Assembly (NCBI GenBank): GCA_023151255.1 | Contig: JAKLJG010000002.1 | Coordinates: forward strand, 277,784 to 340,478 | Length of the DNA: 62,695 bases | Direction: 5' to 3' | Source: Cyclobacteriaceae bacterium | Lineage (GTDB): Bacteria > Bacteroidota > Bacteroidia > Cytophagales > Cyclobacteriaceae | Position numbers and translations under genes: made by a program | In this document: positions 61,405 to 62,695 of the stretch, one piece after another | How the letters are laid out: each line of letters begins with the position of its first letter | Position numbering within the stretch: position 1 is the first letter of the stretch | Notes under the pieces: generated by a model | What the model was told of the DNA's origin: nothing | Databases searched by the model: none | What the model saw: only the letters and a program-made list of their open reading frames with translations

Positions 61405-62331
61405 TTAAGCAGGAACCCCTGCCAGCAGGTATAAAACGGCCATGCGAATAGCCACTCCGTTTTCAACCTGTTCAAGGATTATAGAGTGTGCTGAGTCGGC
61501 TGCATCACTACTTAATTCAATACCCCGGTTAATGGGGCCGGGGTGCATAATTACAATTGGCTTTTTAAGGGAGTCGAGTGTGGCCTTGGTAATGCCATAA
61601 TAAAGGGCGTATTCACGCAACGAGGGGAAATATTTTATCTGCTGGCGTTCGAGTTGGATACGGAGTACATTGGCTACATCACACCATTCGAGGGCTCTTT
61701 TCACATTAAGTTCAACTCGAACGTCTAAATCTTTTACATATTTTGGTAATAAGGTTGGCGGGCCGCACACCATTACTTCGGCCCCCAGTTTTTGCAGCGC
61801 AAAAATGTTCGATAACGCAACCCGTGAATGAAGGATGTCTCCGATGATGGCAACTTTTTTTCCACTTACATCGCCCAGTTTTTCGCGGATGGAGTAGGCA
61901 TCCAGCAGGGCTTGGGTAGGGTGCTCGTGGGTACCATCGCCTGCATTGATAATATTTGCAGTGATGTGGCGCGCCAGAAAATAGGGTGCACCGGGGCTGG
62001 CATGTCGCATGACCACCATATCCACTTTCATTGCAAGGATGTTATTGACCGTGTCTAAAAGTGTTTCACCTTTTTTTACTGAACTGGTTGACGTAGAGAA
62101 ATTAACCACATCAGCTGAAAGACGCTTTTCAGCCAATTCGAAAGAGAGCCTGGTACGGGTAGAATTTTCAAAGAAGATGTTAGCGATGGTTACATCGCGC
62201 AACGAGGGTACCTTTTTTATCGGGCGATTCAATACGTCCTTAAACGTATCGGCTGTTTCAAAAATAAGTTGTATATCTTTTTCGGTGATGTCTTTGATTC
62301 CAAGAAGGTGCTTCTGACTGAGTTTTGACAT
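61405..62331 (-). CDS. pyrB: Aspartate carbamoyltransferase, catalytic subunit
   Basis: PyrB joins carbamoyl phosphate and aspartate in pyrimidine synthesis. The 308-residue protein has the carbamoyl-phosphate motif FENSTRTRLSFELAEKRL, the 80s loop with STSSVKKGETLLDT, the HASPGAPYFLA and HPTQALLDAYSIREK motifs, and late MHPGPINRGIEL, the aspartate-binding loop. No regulatory subunit (pyrI) lies nearby. The start ATG 62329-62331 lies 2 bp after the stop of pyrR, so the two form an operon read leftwards. Confidence 0.95.
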   Translation of the reverse strand: MSKLSQKHLLGIKDITEKDIQLIFETADTFKDVLNRPIKKVPSLRDVTIANIFFENSTRTRLSFELAEKRLSADVVNFSTSTSSVKKGETLLDTVNNILAMKVDMVVMRHASPGAPYFLARHITANIINAGDGTHEHPTQALLDAYSIREKLGDVSGKKVAIIGDILHSRVALSNIFALQKLGAEVMVCGPPTLLPKYVKDLDVRVELNVKRALEWCDVANVLRIQLERQQIKYFPSLREYALYYGITKATLDSLKKPIVIMHPGPINRGIELSSDAADSAHSIILEQVENGVAIRMAVLYLLAGVPA

Positions 62332-62333
62332 GT

Positions 62334-62695
62334 TTAATCCTTATTTATCAGCCATATTTTATTCTGGTTGTGGCCCTGTGCCACAAGTTCAACCAGCACT
62401 TTTTGTGAGTGGACGGTATTCACTTGTTTACCCACGTAATCCGGGGCAATGGGCAGGTCGCGGTTATAACGCCTGTCAATCAGTACAAGTAATTCCACTT
62501 TTGCCGGGCGGCCAAAGGCAATTATCGCTTCCAGGGCTGCCCGCACTGTGCGGCCGGTAAACAGCACGTCATCTACCAAAATAACGTTCTTCCCTTCAAC
62601 GATAAACGGAATACGGATTTCGCTTGCCTTGGTAATTTCCCTGCGCCTGAAATCATCGCGGTGAAAGGTAACGTCCAGGTAGCCGACAGGCACTT
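62334..62695 (-). CDS. pyrR: Bifunctional PyrR regulator / uracil phosphoribosyltransferase (partial, N-terminus outside window)
   Basis: The visible 120 or so residues hold the phosphoribosyltransferase core: PVGYLDVTFHRDDFRRRE, the PRPP loop VILVDDVLFTGRTVRAALEAI and the late segment VELLVLIDRRYNRDLPIAPDYVGKQVNT, diagnostic of PyrR. In Gram-positives PyrR binds pyr mRNA leaders; in Gram-negatives it may have only enzyme activity. No PyrR-binding leader is visible before pyrB because the junction is 2 bp. The first residues lie beyond the right edge. Confidence 0.93.
   Translation of the reverse strand, partial: VPVGYLDVTFHRDDFRRREITKASEIRIPFIVEGKNVILVDDVLFTGRTVRAALEAIIAFGRPAKVELLVLIDRRYNRDLPIAPDYVGKQVNTVHSQKVLVELVAQGHNQNKIWLINKD

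Noticed and set aside
1-62695. Mobile elements, prophage, integrase or toxin-antitoxin loci
   Set aside because: No transposase, integrase, recombinase, phage structural or antitoxin motifs were found in any gene-like frame.

Overview
The window looks like a chromosomal segment from a member of the Bacteroidota, most plausibly order Cytophagales. The signs are a type IX secretion (T9SS) C-terminal sorting domain on a giant adhesin, Bacteroidota-specific families (DUF2851, DUF3078, OmpA proteins with PD40 or SPOR-like N-termini, SBBP-repeat proteins), promoters of the TAnnTTTG type, a tmRNA tag ending in AMAA, and very little Shine-Dalgarno signal. I see no insertion sequence, prophage, CRISPR array or rRNA. 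Nearly all the DNA is housekeeping or envelope-related.

Layout. 1-3128 (-) is one long, left-truncated open frame encoding a secreted SBBP/IPT/LRR/Ig protein. 3190-6474 holds a membrane protein and ftsK, whose frame is broken exactly where the Walker A motif should be. 6534-11320 (+) carries lolA, pyrF, a DUF2851 protein, a multi-spanning membrane protein and a NeuD-type acyltransferase. 11334-12098 contains a bidirectional terminator, a 17-residue lysine-rich gene, an MmcQ/YjbR gene and tRNA-Arg(CCG). 12095-22052 (-) is a run of a SMUG2-like glycosylase, an amidohydrolase lipoprotein, an S9 peptidase, HPF, an SQR-like flavoprotein, a penicillin acylase and a protein resembling pentameric ligand-gated channels. 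22127-30730 has a membrane protein, an OmpA protein, a dinB/LexA-like divergent pair with two matching operators, an O-methyltransferase, an MltD-like transglycosylase, a response regulator and a DUF3078 protein.

30734-37107 includes dnaX with an A10 slippage site, ssrA (tmRNA), folB-divIVA, a WD40 protein, a phosphopantetheinyl transferase and a redoxin. 37257-41487 is a phenylalanine/tyrosine biosynthesis operon (pheA, aminotransferase, tyrA, DAHP synthase-chorismate mutase), preceded by what looks like a classical attenuator: a leader peptide with nine consecutive aromatic codons, an intrinsic terminator and a competing antiterminator. 41509-56034 holds an M15 peptidase, an MscS channel, an alpha-2-macroglobulin/NTF2-like/PBP1C cluster, an OmpA protein, a TPR protein with a histidine-kinase DHp-like end but no ATPase domain, and a CBS-domain PLP enzyme. 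The window ends with the T9SS adhesin (56209-61389) and pyrB-pyrR (61405-62695, pyrR truncated).

The most rewarding signals are regulatory and decoding elements: the aromatic leader/attenuator, the stem-loop plus A10 in dnaX, the twin palindromes between dinB and its probable repressor, and the Walker A deletion in ftsK, which may be an assembly error.
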